Shown: piece by piece, positions 11,290 to 22,790 of the stretch
Layout of the letters: each line of letters opens with the position of its first letter
Numbering within the stretch: the stretch's first letter is position 1
DNA from: Ligula intestinalis
Lineage: Eukaryota; Platyhelminthes; Cestoda; Diphyllobothriidea; Diphyllobothriidae
NCBI GenBank assembly: GCA_036362985.1
Contig: JAYGXS010000004.1
Coordinates: forward strand, 27,841,138 to 27,905,137
Direction of reading: 5' to 3'
Length of the DNA stretch: 64,000 bases
The notes under the pieces: generated by a model
What the model saw: the letters and a program-made list of their open reading frames with translations, nothing else
Database searches by the model: none
What the model was told of the DNA's origin: nothing
Program-made: the position numbers and the translations under genes

Positions 11290-11487
11290 GAAAATAAAAT
11301 TAGGAGTTCAATCACGAAGCACCTAGTGGGCAGTGGTCATACGGTCGACCACAAGACTGCATTTAAGGCCATACTTAGGGCGACGCCTGGGCGTCTCCTA
11401 CGATTTGCGGAGACCGCTGCAATATGGAGAACAAAATCAGAACTCTGTTAGCAACTGAATTATGGGAGCAACCTCGCATTGCCATGG
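11290..11487 (+). pseudogene. probable PLE endonuclease C-terminal relic
   Basis: The open frame here reads ITKHLVGSGHTVDHKTAF, then LLRFAETAAIWR and a SELC segment, followed after a stop codon by NLALPW. The pattern GH-x-(2-3)-D-x-x-TAF ... RLLRFAE ... I-x-R-x-x-P/S-x-L-C ... LPW is one I associate with the C-terminal tail of GIY-YIG-bearing retroelements in flatworms. No RT or GIY motif is visible upstream, so this would be a 5'-truncated fragment. The in-frame stop before NLALPW shows decay. Alternative: tail of another non-LTR element. Confidence 0.5.
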
Positions 11488-12181
11488 TAACGGTCGACAA
11501 ACTCATTCCCTCTCACGCCTCTACGCTCGCCTTAAGACTGACTGCTACCCTCTCCTCTGCCGCACTCCCTTTAACCACCTCCCATAGGCTTCCATGAGCA
11601 TGAACTGTCATGCTGTGATACCTAAATCCACCTCCCTGCTCCACATCCCCCTACCATGTGCCCACGTCTAAACCTAATAGCCTCTACGCTCTTTGCCAAT
11701 CAAGTTTCACCCTTCTAGGTCGGCACTTCATTGGACAGCTAATTTATCTTATTAATAGGCAACGATCGCTTGCAGCTGAATGAGATGTCACAAATTTATA
11801 TGACGTCAATAAATTCTGCTAATCTCGTGATCTTTGCCTTGTTCTTACTAATATTTCCTGAACAAGCACAATCGCAGAATTTCCGTTAAAATTTCGTGCG
11901 ATGGCACATTCACTGCAATTTTTGTTAGGCATGACCTTTATGCATGACATTTTTAAACTTATGGTCTATGATCGATTAACAGTTTGATTAATGTGCGCGG
12001 TATTTAGTTGCTCCCTCCTTTATACTAAACTTAATTTTTTTCAACTGACTTGGTTATGTAAGCCGCCTTACCACATGTAGGAGTTGGTTTTATCTCCTAA
12101 GCATGAATACATCTGAGGAGTTCACCCCTGAAAAACAATGGAGTCAATTAGCCTGCAATCAGCTTGCTTCTAACTCAGTTA
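11488..12181. other. intergenic with a fragment of family G
   Basis: Only a fragment of family G at about 11866-11945 (GCAGAATTTCCGTTAAAATT) is recognised. Confidence 0.35.
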
Positions 12182-12665
12182 GTCAAATTTTTGTGTGTTG
12201 TAAACACTAGTGGATACCAAATGATACATTTCTTCTTCCCGATTTTTTAAACCTCCGGTTGAATAACGCTCGCAGTTTTGGAGAGAAAATTAGGAATTCA
12301 TGATCGTTAGATGTAACTTTTCGACAGAAGCAAAGTGATTAAGGGCTCTCAACAGAATCTGAAACGTCAGGAAAATACATGTCCTGTTCGAGCGATCGCA
12401 TCTTCTACGTCTGAAATGTAACTCAAGAAGTCAAAATGTTGTGTTTGCTGTCAATAGTTAGCGAGTGCCTAATGATCTATCTCTTTCTTTCCCGGTTTTT
12501 CAAAACTCTGGTTGACTGATACTTGCATTGTTAGGGAATTTATAGTTGTTGAATGTAACTTTGCCGATAGAAGCAAAATGATTAAGAGTTCTCGACAGAA
12601 TCCGAAATGTCAGGAAGATGAACCTCCTGTTCCAGCGATCGCATCTTCTGTTTCTGTAATGTAAC
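12182..12665 (+). repeat. tandem duplication of a PLE-type 3' end
   Basis: Two head-to-tail copies of a ~245-bp sequence (12182-~12425 and ~12435-12665). Each has a CCGATTTTT/CCGGTTTTT block, ATTAAGGGCTCTCAACAGAA or its variant, GAAACGTCAGGA or GAAATGTCAGGA, and CGAGCGATCGCATCTTCT near its end. The last part is the 3' signature also seen at 16708, 25010 (minus), 34981 and 38245, here doubled. Confidence 0.7.
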
Positions 12666-12669
12666 ATCT

Positions 12670-13329
12670 TTGGTTATACTTGTCTGTAACCATGGATACG
12701 GCCTAATGTCAGTATAAAGCGCAAGTGTGTCCTTCTTTTCTCATTCAACTTCCTTTGTTCCCGCCATAAATCGAAAAGACTTAAATTGAAACCGTTAAGC
12801 AGAAAGTAAGTGGTTACTTTTGGCCTTTCTTTAACCCAAGGCAGTGTCGGCGGGAAGGGGGAAGGAGAGAAGGAGGCAGCTTTATCAAGCCGAATCGTCA
12901 GCAAATCCTCCACTGGAATAAATTTAGCGCACCTCAAAGAGCACTTTAAAGAGCAAAGTAGCTCATTTCTGAAACAGTTTTCCTGGATACGAATAAAAAA
13001 GGGCACAGGCGGCAGAATTTATTGGTGAAAACAAACGTTGTGACAGCTTTTTAAATGCAACCCGTCTTTGCATGACACACGCGACAATTTGAATTTACAC
13101 AAAATCAATAAAGAACAGCAAAGTCCTTGTTTAACACGGAGAATAATCAATAATACCCTTGTCCTCAAACTCAAAGACAGGAAGGAAAAAGGTTGGGAGG
13201 GAAGCTAACACAAATCAAAGTCTGGTGAACTAATAAGGAATATTATTTTCAATTTTGGCGGACTTATATTTTCGATCATTCATCAACAGACAATAAGAGT
13301 ATATCAAAAAAGACAGTCTTCGGAAAATA
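12670..13329. other. intergenic, nothing recognised
   Basis: Overlapping open frames on both strands at 12674-13028 are typical of chance and match no family I know. No repeat pairing found. Confidence 0.35.
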
Positions 13330-13575
13330 TAGTCTTACTCGTTAATTTTCAAGCAGGTAACACCTGTCCCTTGTCGAAATAAATCAAATTTGGGAATGGG
13401 ATTTTCGCACTAGAGTGTTTGGTGGGGAGAGGAAGGTTGACAGACGTTTGCGGGGGAGAGGATAAACCGGTCACAGATAGTGTTGGCATGAGAGGAGGGG
13501 TGTTTTAAAGTCAGCTAGATTCACGTGTCTGGGGGATGCCACATCGGTGCATTTCCACTCGGCCGGGTATTGATA

Positions 13576-14122
13576 CAGTAGTCGCCGGCTATTAAGCCCA
13601 CCTCGGGCCCAGACCAAATTGGGCTCAATAAGCAGCGGGCGCATTAAGCGGAGAGTCCTAGTTCTTGATTAGCAAACGCAGGATAGGCACTATACATTAC
13701 ATATGCACTGTATTATGTGTAGAGCTTAGTTATATACAAGAAAATAATGCTGTTTATTTGTATTTTACGTAATAACAAAAACAAAATAATGATTTGCGAC
13801 ACGTTTAAAAAAGCGGTCTAGTATCAGTTGTTTTGTAGGAAACTTCACTCGCAAGTTCTCTTTTATGTCCTTCTCCAGGCACCAGAAATCGTCGAATTTT
13901 GTGAAATCTGATGCCTGTAGACCGCGTTCCAGAGTGTATAGTGCAGCTCGCACGCAGAGAGATGAGAATTTAACTCTATCCTGTTGGCAAACTGGGCTTT
14001 GTAGCCGGCGACTGGGCTTATTAGCCGGCGGATTTTGCTATGTGAAATTCCGTCCCAAGCTGATTTGGGTTTAATACGCGGCTGGGCCTATTAACCCTGG
14101 GCTTAATATCCGGCGACTACTG
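13576..14122 (-). mobile_element. pogo/Tigger-type MITE with TA target duplication
   Basis: Terminal inverted repeats start CAGTAGTCGCCGGCTATTAA on the left and CAGTAGTCGCCGGATATTAA on the right (read on minus), with TA on both sides (13574-13575 and 14123-14124). Subterminal motifs 'ATTAAGCCCA' and 'AGCCGGCGACTGGGCTTAT' repeat inward. A transposase C-terminal remnant is encoded on the minus strand. At 547 bp it is far shorter than an autonomous pogo-family element, so it is an internally deleted derivative. The TA duplication fits Tc1/mariner/pogo insertion. Confidence 0.85.
13765..13953 (-). pseudogene. pogo/Tigger transposase C-terminal fragment
   Basis: The 62-codon frame ends with a segment reading FDDFWCLEKDIKENLRVKFP, then TKQLILDRFFKR. 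A short C-terminal K-Q-x-x-(L/I)-x-x-FFK tail is what I know from pogo/Tigger transposases. The fragment at 46020-46250 has the parallel ending FPPKQSKLSMFFR. The DNA-binding and DDE catalytic parts are absent, so it cannot transpose by itself. Confidence 0.6.
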
Positions 14123-14302
14123 TACTAGACTGTGGTGTGTGCAAGTCAGTGAACCGTGCGCGCCAAACCTCATAGTGTGAATCGAGATCCATGTGTCTGT
14201 TAATCCTAGCCTGGCTCGAAGGCCAAGCTTTACGAAATTCTCTCTTTTGCAATGATGATCACCTAGGCTCCACCTCAATTAAAGGGATGGTAACAACTAC
14301 AA

Positions 14303-14388
14303 GTGGTAAGGCGTCCCGTTGGCGAACGCTAACTCATGTTCGTTAATGCGTGACCCCAGACGTCGGCCTGTGTGGCTAAAGTAAACAC
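14303..14388 (-). pseudogene. PLE GIY-YIG domain fragment, left arm of palindrome
   Basis: Minus-strand translation gives CVYFSHTGRRLGSRINEHEL, matching the YVGHT...RLG motif of the right-arm copy. It lacks the GVVYRIPC start, so this arm is truncated at its 5' side about 35 bases before the other. Confidence 0.65.
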
Positions 14389-14392
14389 AAGA

Positions 14393-14539
14393 GACGTTGT
14401 TTACCGCATACCATGCGCCAGCTGTCCTTGTATTTATGTTGGACACACAGTCCGACGACTTGGGACTCACATCAAGGAATATAAGTTAGCCCTTGGCCAA
14501 TGGGACGCCTTAGCACTCGTATTTCTTACCATGCTTTAA
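14393..14539 (+). pseudogene. PLE GIY-YIG domain fragment, right arm of palindrome
   Basis: Plus-strand translation reads DVVYRIPCASC, then IYVGHTVRRLGTHIKEYK, ending at a TAA (14537-14539). This is the GIY-YIG N-terminal part of a Penelope-like endonuclease, with Y-V-G-x-T intact. In another frame, 14571-14690 reads TRQAGEFLEAWHSS and INRHVDLD, the C-terminal part of the same domain, so there is a frameshift between the two. No RT is present. It is a 5'-truncated, dead copy. Confidence 0.72.
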
Positions 14540-14955
14540 TTGGGGTGACACCTAGGTGATGGCCATGGCTAACACGAGACAAGCGGGAGAATTCCTTGAA
14601 GCTTGGCACTCGAGCCAGCCTAGCATTAACAGACACGTGGATCTCGATTCACACGACGATAGTTTGCGTGCACGGTTCACTGACTCGCACGCACAACACT
14701 CGTGCATCAATACCTGGCCGAGTCGAAATGCACCGATGCGACATCCCCCAGACACGTGACCCTATCTGACTTTTCGACGCCCCTCCCCACACGCCAACAT
14801 TACCCGCGACTGGTTTATCCTCTCCCCCACCCACTGTGAACGTCTGTCAACCTGCCGCCCCCCACCGAACGCTCTAGTGCAAAATCCCATTCCCCACATT
14901 TCATTTAGGCTGACGACGGATAAGTGTTACCTGCTTGAACATGCACGAGCGATAC

Positions 14956-15349
14956 TCAATTTACCGAAAAGCGCTTTTGCTTTCATTATTTTGTTTTGCG
15001 ATGCAAAGTACTCTACTTATTCAATTACAATATATAGTTAACTGCATTATGATGAATAATCTTAAACGCAATTTCACCAACTTCGACAATACAGTTTATC
15101 ATCTTTTCGCCAAACTTGATTTCTTGTATGCTTAAATGGATATCAGCGCTGAAGAAATTAAGGTGTGATTAAATCTAGACCCAATATTACTAGGGCAATC
15201 GGAAATTGGACACACGGTCTAACTGCTTGCATAGGTCGACTTTCTCCTGCCATATATAGGCCATTTCTATGTACTTCAACATCCGATTTAGTCGTGAGCA
15301 AACAAGTGCTCGGCAAATTGTTTACAGATCGACATCATTAGTCAGTGTT
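14956..15349. other. intergenic, nothing recognised
   Basis: No gene or repeat that I can support; the palindrome similarity fades within this stretch. Confidence 0.35.
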
Positions 15350-15780
15350 CGACCATCGATTTCCACGAAGTCCACTAAGTGCACCAACAGTTTGGCACAG
15401 AAGGTGACAGTCTCAGGTGTTAGCTTTAAAGTGATAGAGGACGTAATTAGCGGCTCCGCACTCTTCATCTTCTCCCGGAGTCTCGAAGGCTAAGCAGCGT
15501 CCGGCGTAAGCTGCTTTATCGAATGCAAGCCAAATCACCGCCTAACTTAGTCTTAAGTGACAGTGGCCTTTGCGCTGTTACTACTGTACTATCTTCCCTA
15601 AGCTTACCCTTAGTAGGTGTGAATACAGGCCCAATGAGGCCGAGGCTACTACTGTTTCTACTTCTATTGGCTATCGATGTAGCCAAGTTTTTGTAGTATT
15701 GGTACTATTTCTGATGCTAACATTTGTCAGAGGTGACGCTGGGTTGAAAATCAACGCTGGACTTCATACCTCCTTTGTCC
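15350..15780 (+). repeat. dispersed repeat family C, copy 1
   Basis: Reverse complement of 25785-26150. Shared blocks are AAGTGCACCAACAG, GGTGACAGTCTCAGGT, CTAACTTAGT(C/A)TTAAGTGACAGT, GAGGCCGAG, TTGTCAGAGGTGA and TCAACGCTGG. Open frames (15269-15493, 15570-15911) carry no recognisable domain. Class unknown. Confidence 0.7.
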
Positions 15781-15899
15781 ATAGCAAGGATTGGGAAATT
15801 TGCTTTTATGTTATTTCGAGTAAATCGGGGCTGACATGTTTTTCGCCCTCTCAACTCTATCCTCTCAGGCTGTGTCCGCTTCAACTAGTTGGACTTCGA

Positions 15900-16639
15900 G
15901 GACTAACATAATGCGGTTGTAAGCAAATTGCTTATGCTAAAGTGCTAATTCTAGTAGCCACAGTTACTAAACTCACTAGCAGGTTTATTATGATATGGCC
16001 TGTAGGTGCCTGCAGGGAGCCGAAATCTAGTATGCACTCCCAGTCTGTATGCGATAAAAGAGATTAGCAGTTTGTGGGTTCAGACAGAGCATTATTAACA
16101 AGTGTTAAAAAGTTTTACTATACTTTATAAATTACGCAGTGACTTTTGCCCTGTATAGGCTCTCTGCAGGCCTACTACAACACCTAGCTTGCGATAGACT
16201 AAGCATGCTCGCAGGGTGTCTTCTTCCTATGCTGGAATCAACTGGCAATTTAGCAGAGTGCTAGTGGGACTCAATTATATCTGTCGAATGTATAGTTCAG
16301 AGTGGATGCTTATTTGAGTCGGCGCTGAGGTTCATGTCAACATGGATTTCCGGTTACGAGGAGCAGGAACTGTTATTGGATGTAGTATGTGAATGCTGAG
16401 GCGGCTAATACCAGTTGTCGTACCTACTTATAACAGAAGAGTGTATTATAATGCCAGTTCAATAGAAACAGTCCACTATATGGGAGCCCTGATCTTACTC
16501 TATTTGGGTTTGGTTTGCTTTGCGTGCGCCTATGTCGATACAGTACACAATGGGCTTCCTATAGTAAGTAGATAGGCCAGATAATTTTTTGACCTCGGTC
16601 TCATCCCTTGGCGCCCACTGATTTCAGACTACGAACTAT
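15900..16639. other. intergenic with a weak inverted repeat
   Basis: A ~20-bp imperfect inverted repeat pairs CTGTAGGTGCCTGCAGGGAG (about 16002) with CTCTCTGCAGGCCTACTAC (about 16162). Nothing else is recognised. Confidence 0.3.
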
Positions 16640-16800
16640 CAATGCCGTGCAGCCTGTGTATGTGTCCAACCCATCTGCGCATGACAATGACTATGTTATC
16701 ATCACCTATGATTAAGGATTCCCGAAGGAATCCGAAACGTCAGGCAAATCAAATTCTTGTTCCAGTGATCACATCATCTTCTTCTGTTCCACCAATCTTA
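16640..16800 (+). repeat. isolated PLE-type 3' end
   Basis: Contains ATGATTAAGGATTCCCGAAG, GAATCCGAAACGTCAGGCAA and TTGTTCCAGTGATCACATCA. The same ordered sequence on the minus strand at 25010-25100 directly follows a PLE endonuclease remnant, which identifies this segment as the 3' end of that element type. Confidence 0.7.
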
Positions 16801-19800
16801 GCCGTACTGTACTGCGTAATAAAGTGTGTAAAATAGCCATAGTGGAATAACAAAAAATCTTTGTGGGCGCCAGAGATCGACTGAAATGAATAATTCAGAC
16901 TTCCCAATCATGCGACTGATCAGAAATCATAAAAACTTCCTTCTCAGCTTAATGCGTAATGAAAAGATAAAAAAAGATAGTAGGCACGCCTTGAGCACGC
17001 CGTGGTTGCATCTTTTGCGGTTGTTCAATTACCACTTTTCTATGCCAAATCGGGTCATTGTCATTAATCGCTCTTTACCGGGGTTCACTATCGACGACTG
17101 ACTACACATAAAGTCGCTTAACCTATTGCTTTACGATCTGTGGCATTTCAAACGGTGGCACTATTCCGTCCATCTTCAGCAGCCACAAAGTTCCAGTAGA
17201 TCGTAGTCCTAGGCCGCTCCGATGGTATTTAATTTTCTTTTGGCTTCTGACTCAATCAGAAATTTCGTTAAATCTCAGTTTATCTTGTAACATTTTTAAC
17301 CTAGCGTGTTCATCAGAAAAGGATATAGGTTGTGCGACCGCCTAGACGTTTGTAGTACATTCTTGAGCCCACTCATTTCGTGTAGGAGTTTGATACTGAG
17401 TTTCATTCTCCCAAAATATCCACTTACATCCTGCTCCATTGTTAACCAAATGGCTGGTTCTAAAAAAATGTTTGCAAGCATGATAAAGGGAGATGCGTGC
17501 ACCAAAGACGGGAGGGCAAGCCTCCATTGAAGACGGGCAGTAATTTAAAAAATCGCACTCAAAATGGTCATGACGTCGACCAGCATCAACCATGAAACTA
17601 CATCAAACAGATGGCTTTCCTTCCCCTCTTCCCCGATAAAGTCCCGGATATTTTCACTGTCCCGTTGCGTAGATGTATCTTTTCTCCCAGATCAAAGAGT
17701 ACTCCGGCATCTGATGGTAGGACTCAGAAGGAAATGGTCGCCGACCAAACCAAAAAGCGGCAAAGAAAATAGTAACAAGTTTCCGCATCAGTGGATACTT
17801 TCGATAACAGAGGCAGCCGCCATACGGTTAATGAATCCAATTTTGTGCGCACAGAATGCGTTTTACAGGCACTAAGGCTCCCTTGGCCAAAAAAACTCAG
17901 TATGCGTCCCCACGCCTCCATAGTGACGAGGCGACATGAACTAGCTGGTGAACCTCCCCTCTCTCTGATAAGAATCTGACCTCTCAATCCCGAACACTTC
18001 TCCCCTTATTGTTAATTGGATGCTTACAGGTTTGTCCCTCTGCTCTAGCTTATGTTATTTAATTTCCCGCTTATGAATAATAGAAAACATACCTTTGCCA
18101 AAATTAACTTTTCTGAGTGCTAACTTCTCATTGAACTACAACAGTAACAGACGTAGACAGACAGGGGTGGGATCGCCGAAATGATATAAGCTTCACAGTT
18201 AGTGGAGCTTTCGCCTGTGACGGGAAACATGCCCTCGCGAATAAACAGCAGATCCCGATGCATCATCAAAATTAACTGGTAAAAAATGTCGAGACTGTGA
18301 CCTTAGCGCTGGCGGGGCCCTTACACACCTGTCACCTTGCCACCAAGGTCATTTGCTTGAACTTGATCGATTTATTTCCAGGCGCGCGCACCCATAGAAG
18401 GGATAGCAGGAGACAGCATGCGTTGGGGACTACGCATCAGAAGGTTATTATTTCTGTAAGTAATATGAATTTAGTATTTGCATGCGTATATGCAAAGTAC
18501 GATTTTTGAATATTTTGTGTAAAGTCAGAAAACATTCAAATGAGCTATTTGTCCACATACTGTTTTCGGGTGGAACAGGTTTATGCTGCAAAGTATAGGA
18601 AATAGCAAACTCGTTCGGGCGAGTTGGGAAATTTGGACCATGTTTGATGGAAAGGGTACCTTTTGGGAGTAGTGTGTAGCGATCTAACAGTAGGATGGAA
18701 GTGAGAGTTCTCGCTTTACTTTGGACCATCTGGAGTCCATGTCTGTGGTCGTAGACCAATTATTAACTGGACCAGAATAGCTTCCACGTTGTTACTGTCA
18801 CCTCGTGCGTAATAAGTCATCCTATTATTTACTCCTTTTATTTTAATTTTTTCTATTATAGCACATATGTCGTTGCTATATGTCTGCTTTTTATAATAAT
18901 GTTATCGACTATTGACTATTTTTTGATATACTTCTGTTATTTTATCTTGTGCACCCCGTATCGCCCCATCCGTATAACGCCTATTACCACCGGTCTTGTA
19001 TTACAGAATTCCGGGCGTTTAATTTTTGTGGTGACCCCTTTACTAGACTGGTACCCATTGTAGAATCGAATCAAAACCTTAATAATAATAATAAGAGTCG
19101 ACGCTAAATGAGTTTCGTCCCTTGCATAAATTGCTTCCTAAGTTGTGATCTTTCGTAGTTTTATTCCCTAGCGCAGGGTCTGCGGAAATGAATGGACTAG
19201 GCGTCCTGAGTATGGCCAGAGTAGACGAAGGTCTTACCGGAAAGTTACGATGTTGGTACCACAAGTGTTTCTGTGACCATGATCAGACTGCTCAGGCAAT
19301 ATAATTTGCTCGAAAGTGGTTTCTTGTTTTCATTTCAAAAGCCCTTTTTCGCAACCATCCAGAGAGTGGGGACATCTAAAAACTCAATAAACCCAATCTC
19401 TTGTCAGCTGGATTATCGTATTTTGTCATATTTTTTCGAACTATCCTGCATTTTGAGGCATCCTATGTTAGAATTAAGAGCGCCTAGCGTTATACGAACA
19501 GAATGGACTAGTGACAATAACAAGCTAAAGTTTGCAGGTCAGCTGCTCTGATAGCACAACTGTTGCTTGTCAAAGCTCTTTTGCGCTCGTGGCTATAGGT
19601 ATATGACTTTAATAATAATGCGTATAATGATAAGCCCCTAGATCTTTTAAATAATATGTCCAACTAGATTTTGTTCATAAACCGCTTCTCTTGACCGCTC
19701 TCATTTTTAATTTATCCCTTCACATTTCGGTTTACAGCGTTAACAGAAGTAAGTATTTTTTATGAAATTTTGCATAACCGCCTGGGATTACTGGCATGTA

Positions 19801-20400
19801 AAGGGGTGACTTAACATTAAGTCCCTGGGCATAGACCTAAAAATGCGGTATATGGAAGCAAAACAGGGAGAATAAGCACTCCTGAAGGTTTCTGTAATGA
19901 TTTTATAGCCGAGGTAAAGGTATCTTGCTTCCATTATTGATCAGAAGACTTCTAGCCGATTGAGTCACTTAGTTACAACCAAGTTGTTGAAGCTTCTAAG
20001 TTTAACAATGCTGAAAGCAGAGGAACAACCTAGAAGTGAAGGTACGTGCACACGAAAGTATTTGTCTTGCCCTCCGAGAGCTGAACTGACCCCAAGAACA
20101 ACCGCAACTAAGGCACTGCGTCTAGGTATATGCGCTAATTGTATGGAAGGGAGCGTACTGGAGGCAAATATTGTGATAGTATCTAAGCACATCTTACAAT
20201 AATTTTCAAAGTCAAAAAAACTTAGAATCAAAAGTATTAATTTTTAGGACTGAAATTAATTCTGACAGTGTGCCGAAACTTTGGATATTCTAGACGACAT
20301 GAAAAATGTGCTAAGATACTGAGTCAGAGGGACTGTTAGCTGACGGGAGCAGGTACTGAACCATGACACTTCCAAATATATTTGATCAACTGCAAACGTG
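16801..20400. other. long intergenic stretch, nothing supported
   Basis: Overlapping opposite-strand open frames at 17296-17987 do not resemble any family. 18190-18290 has a fragment ending GCGAATAAACAGCAG that faintly recalls a PLE 3' end. 19081-19095 is a short AAT triplet run. No splice-bounded exon was convincing. Confidence 0.3.
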
Positions 20401-20491
20401 GAAATAGAACTGCTGGCGTTTGGTAGTAGGAGAAGATTGTTTGGGAGAAGATTGGACTCGTGGAGAGTGAAAAAGTTGTTTCGTATCAACC

Positions 20492-20620
20492 TCCAACCAA
20501 CTCGATACGCCGGTTGATGCATGAATCATCAGAGTGCATGGACTCATGAAATGCTCAGTCTCTCTTGGGTCCATGCACTCCGATGATTCATACATCAACC
20601 GGTGCATCGAGTTGGTTGGA
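20492..20620. repeat. 52-bp hairpin with 25-nt loop
   Basis: Left arm 20492-20543 and right arm 20569-20620 are reverse complements at 48 of 52 positions by hand count, with loop 20544-20568. The right arm carries GATGATTCATACATCAACCG, which resembles the end of family B. It may be two family B ends joined head to head, or a small foldback MITE. A structured transcript is conceivable but unsupported. Confidence 0.85.
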
Positions 20621-20975
20621 GTGCACAAACACCTCAAAGGAAGGTGGTAGAGACTACAGCTGACAACTATGGACCAACACTAACTGCAATTAGGGCACAC
20701 ATCGGACTGACCCCGGATTGACTCAAATGGCAGTTGCCAGTTCGCCATTACGCCATTGCGACTGCTAATTATGTTCACCACAATGTGACGCAAATTGCAA
20801 CTACAAATTAGCGCCCACACTAGACGACTATGTAACTGTACCAGCACTTTGAAATGTTAACGGTTCTTTGCACATTGTTCTCAAGTCTGACAACGATCTG
20901 GGGATCCAGCCTCGAAAAGCTACTGAATAAAATTCCTAATTTTCCCAAAGGACATCCTTCCTTGAAGAGAAAGGA
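20621..20975 (+). repeat. family B, diverged copy
   Basis: Starts from the hairpin right arm and ends with TTTTCCCAAAGGACATCCTT, the tail of family B seen at 28838-28880 (minus) and 10618-10650. The middle is too diverged to align by eye. Confidence 0.4.
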
Positions 20976-22560
20976 TCATTTAGTTATTTGATGAGTCCGA
21001 ATTCTCGTCCGCGTGTCCAAAAGTGGTTTTTTGACAAATAATACCTTAAGTAACCGTCCAAAAATTGTCAGAAACATTCGAAAAGTTTGTGGAAGAAGAG
21101 CAAAAAACTGACTAACATTTAGGTTTTTGGTCTCCTTTGCCTTAGAAATTTACTTCCTTTAGTTCGTCACGCAAGCAGAGTTTGTGAGACCATCCTCTTC
21201 CACACCTTAAAAACCTAAGATAAAGAAAATAAATTATATAATTATTTGGGGAAGGGAGAGGGCAACAGATATATCACCAAGTTCACCCAAACCTTTTTGT
21301 GGGTATCCAAAAGTTCGAGAAGACTGTAGATGGCAGTCGTTACAGAACTCTGCAATCAACCGATGCTTCAAGGCATGCCTTGCAAAATATCTGATATAAA
21401 TCCAATTTGTTTACCACTGCCTGCTCAAAAAAATTATTGTGATGGAGTTACCTGAGCTGGAGAGCAGACCTCTAAGTTAACCTTAAAAACTTGGAATAGG
21501 AAATTATAGTGTAACCAGGTGAAATGTCGATACGCGTCCTGAAGGAATTGAGATTTTTTAATTGTCAATATATAAATGAGTAGAGGCCCCTGCAAATAAA
21601 CTCGCCAAATAGAAGAAAAAAGCTTTCCACAAACTCATGAAACACGTTTTTATGACAGAAAAATGGAAAGTAAGCCAACACATTCCCACGTATTTAGAGA
21701 GGCATATAATTAGTGACACATATAGCGCTCTGATGTTATCGATCAACTGCAATTAGGTCTTTCGGGTCATTAAAGTAGAACAATAATGGCTTACCATTTA
21801 CGTAACAGGTCTGTTTGACTAAAAGTTAAACCTCGCCAGCTTTCCTGGTTTCTAAAGATAGTTTGAAGAAAAGTATATTCATTGGGATAAAAAAGAACAT
21901 TTTTTGCTTCAAACTGAATTTCTTGGGATGCGTGATTTCCAGTTTATACTTAAGATAGTGTGTAATCTGGAAAGTAACAGAAAGAGGAGGGATCAAAAGT
22001 TGCCATCCCAAACTGTAATTCAAATATATCTTGCGAAGACAAAAAAACGTAGAATTACTAAGTTGTCTGATGGCGGAAAAACATCCACGTTCTACAGTAG
22101 AGCACCCCATTTCGTCAGACGGCTGTTTAGAAAGGTCGGCATGTTCTGAGGGGTGCATGATTGCAAGTTTCCAACCGCAGCCTCGTTTATGTTAATGTGA
22201 ATACACACACGCACACAAATGGATATGTGTTAGATAAGATTCTGAAGAATTAACACGTTCTACAAGTGGTCTAGAATATCCGAAGTTCGGCACACTGCCA
22301 GAATTACTCTCACTCCTTAAAATAAAGACGATAAACTAGCATCGGATTGCAGCCAATGACATCATGTCCAAGCCTGAGAAAATTCACTTTATAATAAACG
22401 TAAGTTTGGCAGAAGGGTTCTTACCGATCGGTTTCAGAACTCACTCTTCCCGCTGTGCCTTGGAGCTCAGTCTCGAATTCCGCCAGCAGGCACTCAACAG
22501 CTAGCCTATTATAAGTAGAAATGCATTACCGACAAAGACTAGGCTAACTCGAATGGCAAT
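20976..22560. other. intergenic, little recognised
   Basis: 21890-21960 resembles 10620-10690. Open frames at 21826-22158 overlap on both strands and look like chance. A short CA-rich patch lies at 22203-22222. Confidence 0.3.
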
Positions 22561-22790
22561 GAGCTCGTAGCGCAGTAGTTGGAGCGCTGGACTTTAACTA
22601 TCAAGTTCGCGGGTTCGAACCTCGGCGGCTGCCATCTCGGGAGTGGGGAACGGCTGGTTAATGATGGCTCATAAGTTTGAACTGGCCGCTTCAGTCTCCC
22701 TTGTCTTTGCCGATTGTGTGTTTCTGCCTTTAAAATGTGGGCTTTTTGGGCCTATAAAAACGTGCTAGTATATAAATGAGCCCAGGTCTG
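22561..22790 (+). repeat. tRNA-derived SINE (SINE-1)
   Basis: Box A-like GTAGCGCAGTAGTTGGAGCG is followed about 35 nt later by box B GGTTCGAACC, then a tRNA-unrelated body with CTCCCTTGTCTTTGCCGATT that recurs at 24530, 24840, 54330, 58690 and 61915. Internal pol III promoter boxes plus a shared body define a SINE. The cloverleaf is not convincing, so this is not a tRNA gene. Confidence 0.75.

Larger units (their letters stand above)
13330..14955. mobile_element. palindromic pair of PLE 3' fragments, left arm split by a MITE
   Basis: Right arm 14428-~14955 (+) and left arm 14390 down to ~13330 (minus) are inverted copies of the same PLE 3' part, facing away from a 37-nt centre. Matching landmarks, read outward, are ACACAGGCCGACG / ACACAGTCCGACG, AACGGGACGCC / AATGGGACGCC, GTGGATCTCGATTCACAC, CACGGTTCACTGACT, CATCCCCCAGACACGTGA, CTGGTTTATCCTCTCCCCC and TGTTACCTGCTTGAA. 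The left arm is interrupted by a 547-bp Tigger-type element at 13576-14122. Removing it restores collinearity with the right arm. Confidence 0.82.

Noticed and set aside
17296..17987. Opposite-strand open frames of up to 103 codons
   Set aside because: I looked for RT, integrase and nuclease motifs in these and found none.
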